NCBI GenBank assembly: GCA_016206875.1
Contig: JACQQR010000060.1
Coordinates: 1-13,477, forward strand
Source of the DNA: Candidatus Omnitrophota bacterium
GTDB taxonomy: Bacteria > Omnitrophota > Omnitrophia > Omnitrophales > JACROU01
DNA length: 13,477 bases
Direction of reading: 5' to 3'
The position numbers and the translations under genes are program-made. Under the pieces are notes generated by a model that saw nothing but the letters and a program-made list of their open reading frames with translations, had not been told where the DNA came from and ran no database searches. Positions 12,213-13,477 of this stretch are shown one piece after another; position 1 is the first letter of the stretch; each line of letters begins with the position of its first letter.

Positions 12213-13256
12213 CTAAACAATCAGCATGGCGTCGCCGAAGCTGGCGAAGCGGTAGCGCCTACGAATAGCTAATTCGTATGCATTCAACATATGTTCCCTG
12301 CCCGCAAACGCGCTTGTCAAAAGCATGAGTGAGGTGCGCGGCATATGAAAATTCGTAATCAATGCGTCGGCCGTTGTAATTTTGTAAGGCGGATAAATAA
12401 AAATATCCGTTTTGCCGGAAGAAGCACGAAGCGCACCGTCCGGCATTTTGCAAGATTCCAGGGCCCGTAGCGCCGTGGTGCCGCATACAAACACCTTACG
12501 GCCGGCCGCGCGGGTGGACTGAATCAATTGAATCACAGAGTCTTCCACTTGGAAATATTCTTCGTGCAGTGTCTGCTTTTTTAGATCTTCTTCAAACAAA
12601 GTTTGAAATGTGCCATAGCCCACGTGCAGTGTGATGTGCGCAATGCAAACGCCGGAATTTTTGAGCGCTTCCAAATAAGCTTCATCGAAGTGAAGGCCGG
12701 CCGTGGGGGCCGCCACGGCACCGTCGCGCTTGGCGAACACGGTTTGATAGCAAAACGCGTCTTCGATTTCCACTGCACGTTTGATGTAAGGAGGCAAAGG
12801 AATTTTTCCGAAGCGCGCAAGCATTTCCCGGAACTGTGCAGGCGGAGAAAAATGAAGCCTTCTCGCCCCGCCATTCTCAGGCGCATTCATGGCCACGGCA
12901 GAGAATTTTTCTTCTTTCGAAATTTCCGCAATCAGAATTTCATCGCCTTCTCGCACACGCACCGAGGGCCGAAGCAGCGCCTCCCAGCGGGCTGGCCCCA
13001 GCTCGCGCAACAAAAGCATTTCTACCTTGCCGCCTGAGGCGCGCTTCCCGTGTAACCGCGCGGGAATCACACGCGTGTCATTCAAAATAAGCGCATCGCC
13101 CGGCTGAATATATTCGCTGAGATCCCGGAAATGTTTATGGCGCACTGTTCCGTCAGTGCGGTCCAGCACCAAAAGGCGCGAAGAGACGCGATCGGGCACG
13201 GGATGGTATGCGATTAATTCTTGAGGCAGCGTATAATCAAAATCGGAGAGTTTCAT
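12213..13256 (-). CDS. queA: S-adenosylmethionine:tRNA ribosyltransferase-isomerase
   Basis: Transfers the ribosyl part of S-adenosylmethionine to preQ1 in tRNA, forming epoxyqueuosine, the step after Tgt. The 347-aa length is normal. The QueA signature stretches are intact: FDYTLPQELIA (6-16), LILNDTRVIPARLHGK (56-71), GKIPLPPYI (150-158), YQTVFA and GAVAAPTAGLHF (170-190), HVGYGTFQTL (211-220), GTTALRALE (259-267), ITNFHMPRTSLMLLTSAF (300-317) and RYRFASFGDAML (334-345). The ATG at 13254-13256 gives the canonical MKLSDFDY start. An in-frame TTG at 13331 would add 25 residues encoded by a hairpin repeat and is rejected. The ribosome site is weak (GGGAA about 12 bases upstream, inside the repeat arm). 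In many genomes queA and tgt are adjacent; here vapBC lies between them on the other strand. Confidence 0.97.
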   Translation of the reverse strand: MKLSDFDYTLPQELIAYHPVPDRVSSRLLVLDRTDGTVRHKHFRDLSEYIQPGDALILNDTRVIPARLHGKRASGGKVEMLLLRELGPARWEALLRPSVRVREGDEILIAEISKEEKFSAVAMNAPENGGARRLHFSPPAQFREMLARFGKIPLPPYIKRAVEIEDAFCYQTVFAKRDGAVAAPTAGLHFDEAYLEALKNSGVCIAHITLHVGYGTFQTLFEEDLKKQTLHEEYFQVEDSVIQLIQSTRAAGRKVFVCGTTALRALESCKMPDGALRASSGKTDIFIYPPYKITTADALITNFHMPRTSLMLLTSAFAGREHMLNAYELAIRRRYRFASFGDAMLIV

Positions 13257-13260
13257 AATT

Positions 13261-13322
13261 TTGTCATTCCCACTTTTCAGCCGAAGGACTGACCCGTCCT
13301 CTGGCGGGCGCGGGAATGGCAA
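13261..13322. repeat. Inverted repeat of the TGTCATTCCC...GGGAATGGCA type
   Basis: Outer arms ttgtcattcccac (13261-13273) and gcgggaatggcaa (13310-13322) pair at 11 of 13 positions. An inner aggac/gtcct pair (13285-13289 with 13296-13300) lies within. It resembles the common dispersed repeat TCATTCCCGC...GCGGGAATCC of many bacterial genomes, by recall. It fills the leader of queA, ending four bases before the start codon, and its arm contains the only ribosome-site-like sequence. Folding could therefore limit queA translation. Confidence 0.55.
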
Positions 13323-13331
13323 CCAATTCAA

Positions 13332-13477
13332 TCATAATTTCTCTCCACGCAAAATTTCCGGAATTTTTTCCGAGTCGATGCGCAGACCGCCGTCGTGTTC
13401 AATCTTTAAGGTGTAAATGGTTCCCGGCACAAACACCGAGCCCGGGGCTTCGATTTGCACGGATTTAATTCCCTGGC
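13332..13477 (-). CDS. C-terminal end of an unrecognised protein (partial)
   Basis: The last 47 codons of a gene entering from the right edge. The frame is open to the edge and ends at TGA (13332-13334). The peptide contains QGIKSVQIEAPGSVFVPGT, then IYTLKIEHDGGLRIDSEKI, and ends in PEILRGEKL. It alternates hydrophobic residues like a beta-rich domain. Codon use resembles queA and it is read into queA in the same direction with 75 bp between, so they are probably co-transcribed. I do not recognise the family. The segment vaguely recalls the beta-rich N-terminal part of SpoIID/LytB proteins, but that is a weak impression and it sits at the wrong end of the protein. Confidence 0.6.
   Translation of the reverse strand, partial: QGIKSVQIEAPGSVFVPGTIYTLKIEHDGGLRIDSEKIPEILRGEKL

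Noticed and set aside
12603..13037. Plus-strand open frame of 144 codons opposite queA
   Set aside because: Entirely antisense to conserved QueA motifs; composition reflects the complement of queA codons.

Overview
The window is chromosomal DNA from a diderm (Gram-negative-type) bacterium of intermediate GC content. Outer-membrane export proteins with signal peptides, a Wzc-type tyrosine kinase and a one-piece SecDF all point to a two-membrane cell. The gene order queA / tgt-yajC-secDF-recJ and the abundance of different dispersed hairpin repeats would fit an uncultured candidate phylum such as Omnitrophota. That placement is a guess and cannot be proved from this sequence. Nearly every gene is on the minus strand; the exception is a two-gene toxin-antitoxin pair.

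Right part (about 5.9-13.5 kb, read right to left) is a housekeeping cluster. It holds the end of an unrecognised gene, queA and tgt (two steps of queuosine tRNA modification), yajC and a fused secDF (accessory Sec translocon), and recJ (single-strand DNA exonuclease). Between queA and tgt, on the opposite strand, sits a VapBC toxin-antitoxin module. Its predicted promoter and operator overlap the tgt start codon, and its transcript appears to be leaderless. Five of the junctions in this cluster carry dispersed-type repeats or hairpins: upstream of queA, tgt/yajC, yajC/secDF, secDF/recJ and recJ/EPS operon. One 28-bp double-palindrome core occurs twice, each time at the stop codon of the preceding gene.

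Left part (about 0.2-5.8 kb, read right to left) is an exopolysaccharide (EPS) export and control operon, probably transcribed from a promoter in the 183-bp gap after recJ. Its order is: a secreted FecR-domain protein; an outer-membrane beta-barrel; a short polysaccharide export (OPX/Wza-like) protein with one SLBB domain and no membrane-spanning tail; a chain-length regulator fused to a bacterial tyrosine kinase (Wzz-BYK); and a PHP-type tyrosine phosphatase (CpsB/YwqE type) that would reverse the kinase. No glycosyltransferase, flippase or polymerase lies in the window, so polymer synthesis must be encoded elsewhere. The short OPX next to a separate barrel suggests an export channel in which the barrel supplies the outer-membrane pore.

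The far left edge holds the first 37 codons of a DUF559 (Vsr-like) nuclease-fold gene, downstream of a GC-rich hairpin. No tRNA, rRNA, CRISPR array or insertion sequence transposase was found, and no gene-free gap exceeds 200 bases.
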